DNA from: Streptococcus parasanguinis
GTDB taxonomy: Bacteria > Bacillota > Bacilli > Lactobacillales > Streptococcaceae
Direction of reading: 5' to 3'
Assembly: GCF_001073155.1 (NCBI RefSeq)
Contig: NZ_JVEE01000017.1
Location: forward strand, 1-64,000
DNA length: 64,000 nucleotides
Every line of letters begins with the position of its first letter. The first letter of the stretch is position 1. Below are positions 45,420 to 52,633 of this stretch, in pieces. Below the pieces are notes generated by a model. It was not told the DNA's origin. It made no database searches and was given only the letters and a program-made list of their open reading frames with translations. The position numbers and the translations under genes are program-made.

Positions 45420-45866
45420 TCAACCTCCTAAATTGCTAAATGGAACTTCCCACTCATAATTGTCGTATTCATAACAAACATTTTTGATAATTTCACCTTT
45501 TGAAATTTCAATTTCCTGTGTGAATCCCATGCCACATTCAAATGTAAAAATTTTAATATCAACATCAAACTTACTTGAAATTTCTTGATAATTTTCTGGA
45601 ATAGCACTCCATGCTTGCTCAAAATTATCCAGTTCAACGATACAAAATTCTTCTTCAAGCCAAACTTCTATTTGTTTTTGGTCAATAAATGCTCGTCTTG
45701 TACCATTGATGTAAAAATAGGGAGCTGTGTTGTTGAATTCAAGTAGAGTGCCATCATATTTTTCTTCTAATGTTACAGTGTCGCTTAATAGCATTTCTTT
45801 CAATGCTGATGAAATATTTTCGCTTCTTCCTCTTAATTTAAGAGATCCTTTGGCCCAATTTGGCAT
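45420..45866 (-). CDS. YubB/DUF1281-like phage protein
   Basis: A 148-residue protein beginning MPNWAKGSLKLRGR, the usual start of the MPNWC-type ferredoxin-fold family found in phages and plasmids (here A replaces C). The C-terminal FECGMGFTQEIEISKGEI fits the same family. The function is unknown. Confidence 0.7.
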   Translation of the reverse strand: MPNWAKGSLKLRGRSENISSALKEMLLSDTVTLEEKYDGTLLEFNNTAPYFYINGTRRAFIDQKQIEVWLEEEFCIVELDNFEQAWSAIPENYQEISSKFDVDIKIFTFECGMGFTQEIEISKGEIIKNVCYEYDNYEWEVPFSNLGG

Positions 45867-45871
45867 TATTC

Positions 45872-45916
45872 CTACACCTCCTCAACTTCTATTCCCGGAC
45901 AATCAAACACCCAACC
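45872..45916 (-). pseudogene. 3' remnant of a second DUF1642 gene
   Basis: Fourteen codons (GWVFDCPGIEVEEV, then TAG) match the C-terminal end of DUF1642 proteins, including GWIFSCEGIEVEEV of the complete gene at 46453-46974. The remnant starts right after the stop of the HNH gene, whose insertion or associated recombination has removed the rest. Confidence 0.75.
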
Positions 45917-45917
45917 G

Positions 45918-46469
45918 TTAAATATCATATCCATAATATCTTCCTTTACTTCCTATGCCAGTTTTTATCAACGTTGTCGCCCAAGAATAGCTTTTGCCAA
46001 AGAAAATACTAGCTTCTCTTCGTGTGTTGAAAAAATATTTTTTATCTTTTAAAATATCTACAATTACGCACGCTTTCTTTGTTTTGTCCGTCATAGCTTT
46101 CATATGTTCATCGCTAGATATTTTAGCCAATCCTTTTTTATAGGCTCTTACTGTATTTTCTTTACCTGTTACCCATTCCAAATTCTCTGCTCTATTATCA
46201 GTCTTAATACCATTCACATGGTCGACTTCCGGTAAATTATCTGGGTTTGGTATAAATGCTTTAGCAACTAATCTATGAACTCTAAACGTTCTTTGTCTTC
46301 TCTCTCCTTTTGCTCCAATTTGAAGATTTACTAACACATAGCCAAATCTTTTCACAACCCTTGTTTTTATATTCTTTTTAGTTTTTTTATTTCTGATATT
46401 TCCTTTGTTTGAAACATCATAATCTAGAGCATCTAAAATTGTCTTCCATTCTTCATTCAACTTCTTCAA
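45918..46469 (-). CDS. NUMOD4/HNH homing-type endonuclease
   Basis: A 183-residue nuclease. NUMOD4-like EEWKTILDALDYDVSNKGNIRN at the start, an HNH domain (VHRLVAKAFIPNP, VDHVNGIKTDNRAENLEWVT) in the middle and a C-terminal NUMOD1-type DNA-binding module (FFNTRREASIFFGKSYS...KGRYYGYDI). Free-standing HNH genes of this type spread between phages by cutting uninserted alleles. It overlaps the 3' end of one DUF1642 gene and abuts a remnant of another. Confidence 0.88.
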   Translation of the reverse strand: MKKLNEEWKTILDALDYDVSNKGNIRNKKTKKNIKTRVVKRFGYVLVNLQIGAKGERRQRTFRVHRLVAKAFIPNPDNLPEVDHVNGIKTDNRAENLEWVTGKENTVRAYKKGLAKISSDEHMKAMTDKTKKACVIVDILKDKKYFFNTRREASIFFGKSYSWATTLIKTGIGSKGRYYGYDI

Positions 46470-46974
46470 CCTCTATTCCTTCACAAGAGAAAATCCAGCC
46501 GAAGCCGGCGCTTTCAAGTTCTTTCCGGGTGCAGTGTGTTCCTACAGCGGGTCCATTTTCAGCATCAGCGAAATACCATTCAGCATCAATTGAATCATAA
46601 TTGAGATAGCTAGTATTTTCTCTCAATCCTTTCATCTTCACCAGATACCGCTTCTCTTTCTCGACTGTGTAGCCGAATTGGTGCATATTTACAAGGATTT
46701 GAAATGGTTCTGTTCTTGAGTCTCTAAACCATCTTTTGAAGTCAGACTCATCTTGTCTATCAAATAGATACAAATAATTAAAAACTGCAAACTCAAAATC
46801 ATTTTTATGTTTTTCATACCAATCCGCTACGAACTGCGGAACGGCTGGCTTCTGCGGTTCGTCTAGTTTAGAAGCAAGTTCTATTGCCGTGTCTATCTCA
46901 ATATATTCTACTTTGTTACCAAAAAGATTCTTTAAACCTTTCATCTGTTCAATCAACTCTTGTTTATTCATCAC
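46453..46974 (-). CDS. DUF1642 phage protein
   Basis: A 173-residue protein of the DUF1642 family, frequent in the early region of streptococcal and lactococcal phages. Family marks are PAVPQFVADWYEKHK, KRYLVKMKGL, and the ending TRKELESAGFGWIFSCEG with GIEVEEVE. The function is unknown. Its 3' end overlaps the HNH gene by 17 bases. Confidence 0.85.
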   Translation of the reverse strand: MMNKQELIEQMKGLKNLFGNKVEYIEIDTAIELASKLDEPQKPAVPQFVADWYEKHKNDFEFAVFNYLYLFDRQDESDFKRWFRDSRTEPFQILVNMHQFGYTVEKEKRYLVKMKGLRENTSYLNYDSIDAEWYFADAENGPAVGTHCTRKELESAGFGWIFSCEGIEVEEVE

Positions 46975-47393
46975 TCCACCTCCGACACAGTTATGTTGAA
47001 CGTGTGACCGTCTAAAACAAACTTTCCATTGCTCCCCAAAATATTATCATCTACGATAATTGCTTTTGCTGTATCTACTACAAGCTTTCCTACTTGTAAT
47101 GCAAACACAAAATCGTCTATCTTGGGCATTTTCTCATTTTTTATCATTTCGCCACTTGGTGGTTGAGGGTAGCTCATCCAGAAAACTACGTCTTCATCAG
47201 TGTTCTCAAAACCAATTCCTTCTCCATAATCAATCCAGGTATCGGTGTATATATTTTGAGTCTCTGGATTATAGACAAGGACTTCTTCATCAATTTCTGG
47301 AGTTTTACCTTCCCAAATGTACTCAATAGCATTATGAAAAAATTCCTTTTCATCTTCAGCAATATTCCTTGTTGTTAACTTATTCCATTCCAT
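46971..47393 (-). CDS. Hypothetical phage protein, DUF551-like N-terminus
   Basis: A 140-residue acidic protein. PEIDEEVLVYNPETQNIYTD and DVVFWMSYPQPPSGE resemble the short DUF551 module (EVLV...W..LP.PP). The second half (DDFVFALQVGKLVVDTAKAI) has no recognised family. It overlaps the DUF1642 gene by four bases and follows a 36-residue gene through a TAATG overlap. Confidence 0.65.
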   Translation of the reverse strand: MEWNKLTTRNIAEDEKEFFHNAIEYIWEGKTPEIDEEVLVYNPETQNIYTDTWIDYGEGIGFENTDEDVVFWMSYPQPPSGEMIKNEKMPKIDDFVFALQVGKLVVDTAKAIIVDDNILGSNGKFVLDGHTFNITVSEVE

Positions 47394-47503
47394 TACACTA
47401 CTTCCTTTATTTCTGAATATAGGATTTCCATGTTGAACCCACTGTCAATAAACTTGTCTGTCAATTCTTTGTTAATACCATTCCCCAGACACTGCTCGTT
47501 CAT
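47393..47503 (-). CDS. Small phage peptide, 36 residues
   Basis: ATG 47503 follows an excellent site (GAGGAGGTGGAAGG). The frame runs to a TAA that overlaps the next ATG (TAATG). The peptide is MNEQCLGNGINKELTDKFID and continues for 16 residues, ending KEVV. No family is recognised. Confidence 0.6.
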   Translation of the reverse strand: MNEQCLGNGINKELTDKFIDSGFNMEILYSEIKEVV

Positions 47504-47520
47504 CCTTCCACCTCCTCAAT

Positions 47521-47658
47521 CTACGCTTCCTTCAAATACTGGTTAAATACACCTTCGTCAAGAACTCCATTCTCAATTAAAGTCTCAACAGCAATTTCAA
47601 TTTTAATCAAACGATTTAATTCTTTATTAGGCAATGAAGCCATGATAATCTCTTCCAT
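47521..47658 (-). CDS. Small acidic phage protein, 45 residues (paralogue A)
   Basis: Encodes MEEIIMASLPNKELNRLIKI followed by EIAVETLIENGVLDEG and FNQYLKEA. It is identical at 40 of 45 positions to the protein at 48718-48855. The start overlaps the stop of the upstream 47-residue gene. The helical, acidic nature and the conserved pair point to a real protein of unknown role. Confidence 0.78.
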   Translation of the reverse strand: MEEIIMASLPNKELNRLIKIEIAVETLIENGVLDEGVFNQYLKEA

Positions 47659-47801
47659 TATTTCACCTCTACTATTTCTCCCGTGAATTTGTTTTCAAGA
47701 CATCTAAACAGTTCATATTCTCCGTTGTTATACGAATAAACTGCCGTCGTTGTCTCTTCCCACTGACTTTTAGTATATGGGTATCTGTTTGGTCGTGTCA
47801 T
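47658..47801 (-). CDS. Small phage protein, 47 residues
   Basis: ATG 47801 has GAGGTGG five bases upstream. The protein begins MTRPNRYPYTKSQWEETTTA and ends GEIVEVK, with a beta-type centre (VYSYNNGEYELFRCLEN). The stop overlaps the next start. No family is recognised. Confidence 0.65.
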   Translation of the reverse strand: MTRPNRYPYTKSQWEETTTAVYSYNNGEYELFRCLENKFTGEIVEVK

Positions 47802-47802
47802 A

Positions 47803-48141
47803 TTACCACCTCATATATAAATATTTCGTATCAATATCCTGTTCTAAAATACACTCTTTCAACGACTTCAAAGCTTCCAATGCTCCGCTGACTGTCCCCC
47901 ATTTGTTTTCAGGTTCATACTGAGTATACTTCTCTGGATACCATTCTAACTCAGATATACCACGGGAGATATTATCTAAAATGTCAGCAACATTGTATGT
48001 TGTGTTTATGTTAAAATCCCAATTCATGGCAACTCTGAACATTCTTCCAAGATTGTAGGTTGGAGAACTATATTTAGGTTCGGCAATGCAAATATAATCT
48101 CCATTTTCTATTTTTGCTAATATTTCCAAATCATAACTCAT
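47803..48141 (-). CDS. Hypothetical phage protein, 112 residues
   Basis: Begins MSYDLEILAKIENGDYICIA and contains NLGRMFRVAMNWDF and ALEALKSLKECIL. Proteins of this type occur in phage early regions without known role. It overlaps the YopX gene stop by four bases. Confidence 0.65.
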   Translation of the reverse strand: MSYDLEILAKIENGDYICIAEPKYSSPTYNLGRMFRVAMNWDFNINTTYNVADILDNISRGISELEWYPEKYTQYEPENKWGTVSGALEALKSLKECILEQDIDTKYLYMRW

Positions 48142-48545
48142 TCTGTTACCTCCAACAATTCGGGATTCTCCAGCGAGTTCCCGATAACCTCAAATTTATA
48201 ATAAGAGAGATATAGCGGTTGCCATTCTGCCGTTCTACTTTTCAGTTCATCTACAAACTCGTAGATAAAACAAGCGTAAGAACCATGCCATTTAACAATA
48301 ACTTTTCTGCCATTATAATCAAGGATATCTTTTTCAAAAATTTCCTTACCGTTCTTATCCTTGAGGCCTGTTGATTGCATGAGGATAACATCTTCCCCGT
48401 TTCTCTTATCTTCAAATTTTAATGGAACTGATGTAGAGCCATCACTGAACTTCCCGATGATCTCCTTTCTGACAAATGAAATCATCAATATTTCATTGAT
48501 CATTTCTTCCGCCAGCACATACCACGCTCTATACTTTAGAATCAT
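48138..48545 (-). CDS. YopX family phage protein
   Basis: A 135-residue protein of the YopX family, named after a Bacillus phage SPbeta gene. Typical marks are KYRAW near the start, LMQSTGLKDKNGKEIFEKDIL and a C-terminal FEVIGNSLENPELLE. The function is unknown. GGAGGTGGAAGA precedes the ATG. Confidence 0.88.
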   Translation of the reverse strand: MILKYRAWYVLAEEMINEILMISFVRKEIIGKFSDGSTSVPLKFEDKRNGEDVILMQSTGLKDKNGKEIFEKDILDYNGRKVIVKWHGSYACFIYEFVDELKSRTAEWQPLYLSYYKFEVIGNSLENPELLEVTE

Positions 48546-48557
48546 TCTTCCACCTCC

Positions 48558-48698
48558 TCAAAATTTCTTTGGTTTATTTCTTTTGAAAATAGGATTCTTC
48601 TTTTCTTTTTTCTTCTGCTTGTGATATTCACTGTCTTTACTAAAAATAATATCTTCATCTTCAATAAGTTCTCTGATAAAGAAATCGTCTGGAATCAT
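48558..48698 (-). CDS. Small basic phage protein, 46 residues (paralogue B)
   Basis: ATG 48698 follows TTGAGGAGGTAACACA. ELIEDEDIIFSKDSEYHK and KKNPIFKRNK match the 58-residue protein at 45240-45416. This copy has a shorter N-terminus and ends KPKKF. It lies directly beside the acidic paralogue B. Confidence 0.75.
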   Translation of the reverse strand: MIPDDFFIRELIEDEDIIFSKDSEYHKQKKKEKKNPIFKRNKPKKF

Positions 48699-48717
48699 TG
48701 TGTTACCTCCTCAACTT

Positions 48718-48855
48718 CTATGCTTCCTTTAAATATTCATTAAATACATCTTCATCAAGAATTCCGTTTTCGATTAGATTTTCAACTGCGATTTCAATTT
48801 TAATCAAACGATTTAATTCCTTGTTTGGCAACGAAGCCATAATAATTTTTTCCAT
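48718..48855 (-). CDS. Small acidic phage protein, 45 residues (paralogue B)
   Basis: Encodes MEKIIMASLPNKELNRLIKI and EIAVENLIENGILDED, ending FNEYLKEA. It differs from the copy at 47521-47658 at five positions. GAGGAGGTGGAGTG precedes the ATG. It has the same helical character and unknown role as its paralogue. Confidence 0.78.
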   Translation of the reverse strand: MEKIIMASLPNKELNRLIKIEIAVENLIENGILDEDVFNEYLKEA

Positions 48856-48894
48856 CACTCCACCTCCTCAACAAAGTAAGTATGATAAGTTCTT

Positions 48895-49977
48895 TCATTT
48901 CAATTCCATCGCTATCGCTTCGATCACGTTCACGGTCACGCTATTTCCTGCTTGCTTGTATAGTTGAGAGTTGCTATTGACCTTTTGCGCCTTATCAAAT
49001 GCCCAATCAGGAAATCCTTGCAACCTCCAACATTCTCTGGGGGTTAGTTTTCTGATTCGATAGCCATCTGATAAGTGATTATTTTCGTGATAGCTATTAC
49101 TTGTCAAAGTAGGAGCGATATCATGTTCTCCACCTTGATTATAACCATGACCACGCTGGATGATTTTAGGCTCAAGTCCTCCCCCTTGATAGGCTCTGAT
49201 GGTTGGTGCAATCCCATCTGTTTTGTAAACAACTCCACATTGATTGAAATTGGGTTGCAATGTTCCAAATTGTTTTATAGTATTGCTTTTTACCGCTATT
49301 TTCTGCCCCTCTCCCTTATTTGTTGTAAGTGTGGGAGCTAGACCATTAGCCTGATAGACTTCTCCATTCATGCCATTGCCGGACGGATTAACATTTCCGA
49401 TTTTTATTACCGATTGACAACTAATTGGCTGACTTTCTCCACTGAGAGGAAAAACGCTTCTGGTACATTGTCCTCTAAGATGTCCGACAATGAACACACG
49501 TTCCCGGTTTTGGGGGACTCCAAAATTCTTGCTGTTAAGCACTTGCCATTCCACATCATACCCCAGTTCATCAAGCGCTCCGATGATTGTTTTAAAGGTG
49601 TTTCCTTTGTCGTGGTTGAGGAGTCCTTTGACGTTTTCAAGAAAAAGAAGTTTAGGTCTGAGAATAGATGCGAACCTTGCGATTTCAAAGAAGAGAGTTC
49701 CTCTTGTATCTTCAAAACCTCTTCTAGCTCCCGCAATTGAGAAAGCTTGGCACGGAAATCCTCCACAGATAATATCCACACGTCCGATTCTTCGAATAGA
49801 CTCATCTGATACCGTTGTGATGTCATGTAATTCAATCTCTCCTCTCGTATCGTGTATGGCTTTATAAGACTTGCGAGCAAATTTGTCAATTTCGCAAAAC
49901 CCTACACATTCATGCCCGGCGGATTCCATCCCAAGACGAAATCCACCAATTCCTGCAAATAGATCCAAAAATTTCAT
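48895..49977 (-). CDS. DNA (cytosine-5-)-methyltransferase, orphan
   Basis: A 360-residue C5 methyltransferase. Motif I FLDLFAGIGGFRLG, catalytic motif IV CGGFPCQAFSIAG, motif VI FLENVKGL, motif VIII QNRERVFIVGH, a short target-recognition region near residues 190-280, then motifs IX-X (LTPRECWRLQGFP and YKQAGNSVTVNV). No restriction endonuclease is encoded beside it, so it probably protects phage DNA against host restriction. The target sequence cannot be read from the protein. Confidence 0.93.
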   Translation of the reverse strand: MKFLDLFAGIGGFRLGMESAGHECVGFCEIDKFARKSYKAIHDTRGEIELHDITTVSDESIRRIGRVDIICGGFPCQAFSIAGARRGFEDTRGTLFFEIARFASILRPKLLFLENVKGLLNHDKGNTFKTIIGALDELGYDVEWQVLNSKNFGVPQNRERVFIVGHLRGQCTRSVFPLSGESQPISCQSVIKIGNVNPSGNGMNGEVYQANGLAPTLTTNKGEGQKIAVKSNTIKQFGTLQPNFNQCGVVYKTDGIAPTIRAYQGGGLEPKIIQRGHGYNQGGEHDIAPTLTSNSYHENNHLSDGYRIRKLTPRECWRLQGFPDWAFDKAQKVNSNSQLYKQAGNSVTVNVIEAIAMELK

Positions 49978-49987
49978 TCAGCACCTC

Positions 49988-50398
49988 TCAAAATGGCAAA
50001 TCGCTTTCATCGATGTCCATCGGATTTGCGTAGTTAGGTGGCATCTGTTCTGTCATGCTGTTTTGATTTGCGGTATTGTCACGCTTTTCAAGAACTTGGA
50101 AACTTTCTGCGACAACTTCAGTCACATATACACGTTGTCCTTGCTGGTTCTCGTAACTTCTTGTTTGGATTCGTCCAGTGATCCCCACAAGCATTCCCTT
50201 CCTCGTCCAATTGCAGAAGCGTTCTGCTTGTTCTCGCCACATCACACAGTTGATGAAATCTGCATCATATTCATCATTTGCATTTTTGAAATTACGATTG
50301 CATGCAATATTGAATTGAGCTGTTGCGATGTTGTTAGGTGTGTAGCGTAGTTCTGCATCTCTGGTCAATCGACCAATAAGAGTCACATTGTTAATCAT
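49988..50398 (-). CDS. ssb: Single-stranded DNA-binding protein
   Basis: A 136-residue SSB with the OB-fold core ([49 protein letters not shown]) and the acidic tail DIDESDLPF that recruits replication partners. It is phage-encoded and shorter than the chromosomal SSB. It follows the membrane/coiled-coil gene by two bases. Confidence 0.95.
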   Translation of the reverse strand: MINNVTLIGRLTRDAELRYTPNNIATAQFNIACNRNFKNANDEYDADFINCVMWREQAERFCNWTRKGMLVGITGRIQTRSYENQQGQRVYVTEVVAESFQVLEKRDNTANQNSMTEQMPPNYANPMDIDESDLPF

Positions 50399-50400
50399 TA

Positions 50401-50685
50401 TTATCCTCCGACATTATTCGTTTCAGCAGCTTCCTTGACTGCTTCTGCTTTCTTGCGTTCCTGCATTTGATATTCTTGATTTAATTTATTCAAAATGACA
50501 TCTTGTGCAGTATTTTGTTCTGCCATTCTTTGAATGCTCAACTCATGCTCCTGAATCGTCCATTCCATATCTTTGATTTTGTTTTCTTGATCTACTAATC
50601 TAGAATTGAGATTGATAGCAATGACTAGTGAAATAACTGCCAATGAGATCAAATTAATAATCAGCCAATTGATTTTACTTTTCAT
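50401..50685 (-). CDS. Small membrane coiled-coil phage protein
   Basis: A 94-residue protein with one N-terminal membrane helix ([19 protein letters not shown]) and a long coiled coil ([20 protein letters not shown]). ATG 50685 is chosen; a TTG two codons upstream is possible. The role is unknown. Confidence 0.7.
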   Translation of the reverse strand: MKSKINWLIINLISLAVISLVIAINLNSRLVDQENKIKDMEWTIQEHELSIQRMAEQNTAQDVILNKLNQEYQMQERKKAEAVKEAAETNNVGG

Positions 50686-51076
50686 CTTCAACTACCCTTT
50701 CTATTCTATACTGGCCAGCTTCTCTTCCTTGTTCATTCAAGTGTATATAATACTTGAGAATTGACACATCTTTGCCAGTGATCTTGCTTAGTTCTTTGAT
50801 TGGAGCAGTACAGATGTATTTTCCTTGATCAAAGAATCTATAATCTGTCAATTCTTCTGGATCTCCCATCAGTGCCTTCTCGTCAATGTTGAAGAATTTG
50901 CATAATTCTTGGACATGAGCTGGTTTTATATTTTTGTTTGTGATCCATTGTTGAATTGTATTTGGATTTCTATTCAATTTCATTGACAGCTCTTTGCGTG
51001 TTAGTCCTTTACCAAGGATCAACAATTGCAATTGTTGACGAAAGTGATCCATCTGATTTCTCGTGTAATCTCTCAT
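50675..51076 (-). CDS. XRE-type HTH phage protein
   Basis: A 133-residue protein with a Cro/C1-type helix-turn-helix in residues 10-65 (LGKGLTRKELSMKLNRNPNT IQQWI split across the turn) and a C-terminal region of about 60 residues (IKELSKITGKDVSILKYYIH). ATG 51076 has AGGAG seven bases upstream and lies four bases after the DUF3310 stop. It probably regulates early or middle genes. Confidence 0.75.
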   Translation of the reverse strand: MRDYTRNQMDHFRQQLQLLILGKGLTRKELSMKLNRNPNTIQQWITNKNIKPAHVQELCKFFNIDEKALMGDPEELTDYRFFDQGKYICTAPIKELSKITGKDVSILKYYIHLNEQGREAGQYRIERVVEDEK

Positions 51077-51080
51077 GCTG

Positions 51081-51353
51081 TCACTCCTGTTCATGACTTT
51101 TTTTCAAATCCTCAATGAGCCATTCAAGATATTTCTTAGCCTTATCCAAATCTTCAAGCCCATTCTTCTTCTGGAATCTACATAGATACTTGATAGCATT
51201 TCCCCAATAGAATCCCTGAACCCCTTTCAGATTTCCTGCAAAGTTCCGGATGACATCAATGGATTCCAGACCATATTCACCGCAATAGTGATTTGGCTTA
51301 TTCACTGAATCATTCATTTCTTCTAGAATTTGTTCAAATGACCGTTCTTTCAT
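51081..51353 (-). CDS. DUF3310 phage protein
   Basis: A 90-residue protein of the DUF3310 family. NKPNHYCGEYGLESIDVIRN and GFYWGNAIKYLCRFQKKNG are the family blocks. It is often linked to nucleotide metabolism genes in phages, and here sits beside a MazG-like gene, which it overlaps by four bases. Confidence 0.88.
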   Translation of the reverse strand: MKERSFEQILEEMNDSVNKPNHYCGEYGLESIDVIRNFAGNLKGVQGFYWGNAIKYLCRFQKKNGLEDLDKAKKYLEWLIEDLKKSHEQE

Positions 51354-51844
51354 TTTAGTCTTTCCTCCTTAATCCAAATACCGTCAACCAATTTTCCTTT
51401 GCGGTCCTTGATTTCTTCATAGGCTTTATTTAAGCACTCCACAAAATCATAGTTCAGCATTTGAGAAATTCGCATCAATTCATGTACTACGCTTTTGAGT
51501 TGGTAGCCTTGACGGTTAAAATAAGATGCCAGTGCTTGATCAACCATCAATACAAAATAATCTTCTGTTTTTGCAGCTTCTGAGAAAATGAATTTCTCTT
51601 GTTCTGGGAAAATTTCTTTTGTGTTGATTCCAAGTTGAAGAGTCAAGCCGATCAATACAACAGTGATGTCTCCAATACTATCTTTAGTCACTTCTTCATC
51701 TTTTTCAGCAATTCCTCTCGACAGCTCACCGATTTCTTCATAGAGCTTCAGGAATTGCTTATTGGGTTCTTGAGTGTGTAAGTTGCGGTCATAAAACCAT
51801 TTTTGAACTTTTGAAATTAGATCCTTTAGTTTGTTGTTTTCCAT
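51350..51844 (-). CDS. MazG-like nucleotide pyrophosphohydrolase
   Basis: A 164-residue protein with the all-alpha NTP pyrophosphatase metal motif: LYEEIGELSRGIAEKDEEVTKDSIGDITVVL, quoted here only in its ExxE...ExxD core (KLYEEIGEL and KDSIGDI). Such phage enzymes hydrolyse dNTPs or alarmone-type nucleotides. The C-terminal half is helical and unassigned. Confidence 0.82.
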   Translation of the reverse strand: MENNKLKDLISKVQKWFYDRNLHTQEPNKQFLKLYEEIGELSRGIAEKDEEVTKDSIGDITVVLIGLTLQLGINTKEIFPEQEKFIFSEAAKTEDYFVLMVDQALASYFNRQGYQLKSVVHELMRISQMLNYDFVECLNKAYEEIKDRKGKLVDGIWIKEERLK

Positions 51845-51847
51845 TCG

Positions 51848-52633
51848 TTAATACCTCCGACTTTCCATGCTTTCAGGAAATTTATAAATGTGCTTGCTTG
51901 CTCCCTTGAAGATTCGGTCAGCAAGTGCTTGATTGTAGATTTTTTTGATGTCATTACTTGACAAGTTAGTGTTGAAGAATGTTGTTTGCCTGTTGTCTAA
52001 AATTTTAAACAGCACTCTCTGTCTCCATTCATTCGCTTCTTTTAGATTGGCGCTCATGCTACTTTCTTTCCCCAAATCGTCCAAGAAGAGAAAGTCAACT
52101 TTGCTGAGTAGGTCAACAGCGTAGCTCTCTGTGAAGTCTCCTCGACCATTGAAGCTTTCTTCAATCTTATTGAAGAGAGCTGATGTTGAGATGAAGATCA
52201 CGCTTTTTGGATTCTCACATTCTTTTGATTTCTCATTCAATGCTTTTGCTAATCCAATAGAAAGATGGCTCTTCCCAATCCCAGGCGGTCCACTTAGGAT
52301 CACATTCCCTGTTTCAAATTTCAGATAATCCCTCAGCATCCGTTTCATGAAGTTGAGAGCTTGTTCATTAGTTGAATTATCTGCTACATAATTCTCTAAT
52401 GTTTTATCACTCAACTCTTGAGAATAGATGCTTTCTCTGTCAAAGACTTTGTAAGTGTGAGACAAGAGAGCCTGAATTTTCGCTTCCTGTCTCAATACGG
52501 ATTCCATCTTCATGATTTCTTCTCTCTCACACTCAGGGCAAATTTCAATGATCTGTTCTGATCCACTGATCTTCACTTTTGCATGCTGGATTTGACAACC
52601 ATGCTTTTTACAAGATGTAATTTCTTCATTCAT
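51848..52633 (-). CDS. DnaC/IstB-like helicase loader
   Basis: A 261-residue AAA+ protein with an N-terminal zinc site (CKKHGC and CPECERE), Walker A LSGPPGIGKSHLSIGLA near residue 115 and Walker B DFLFLDDLGKES. It loads the DnaB helicase encoded nearby. Its ATG overlaps the stop of the replisome organiser gene (TAATG). Confidence 0.9.
   Translation of the reverse strand: MNEEITSCKKHGCQIQHAKVKISGSEQIIEICPECEREEIMKMESVLRQEAKIQALLSHTYKVFDRESIYSQELSDKTLENYVADNSTNEQALNFMKRMLRDYLKFETGNVILSGPPGIGKSHLSIGLAKALNEKSKECENPKSVIFISTSALFNKIEESFNGRGDFTESYAVDLLSKVDFLFLDDLGKESSMSANLKEANEWRQRVLFKILDNRQTTFFNTNLSSNDIKKIYNQALADRIFKGASKHIYKFPESMESRRY

Noticed and set aside
49407-49889. A 160-codon minus-strand frame inside the methyltransferase gene
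   Set aside because: It is fully contained in a gene with all C5 methyltransferase motifs and shows no family signal.
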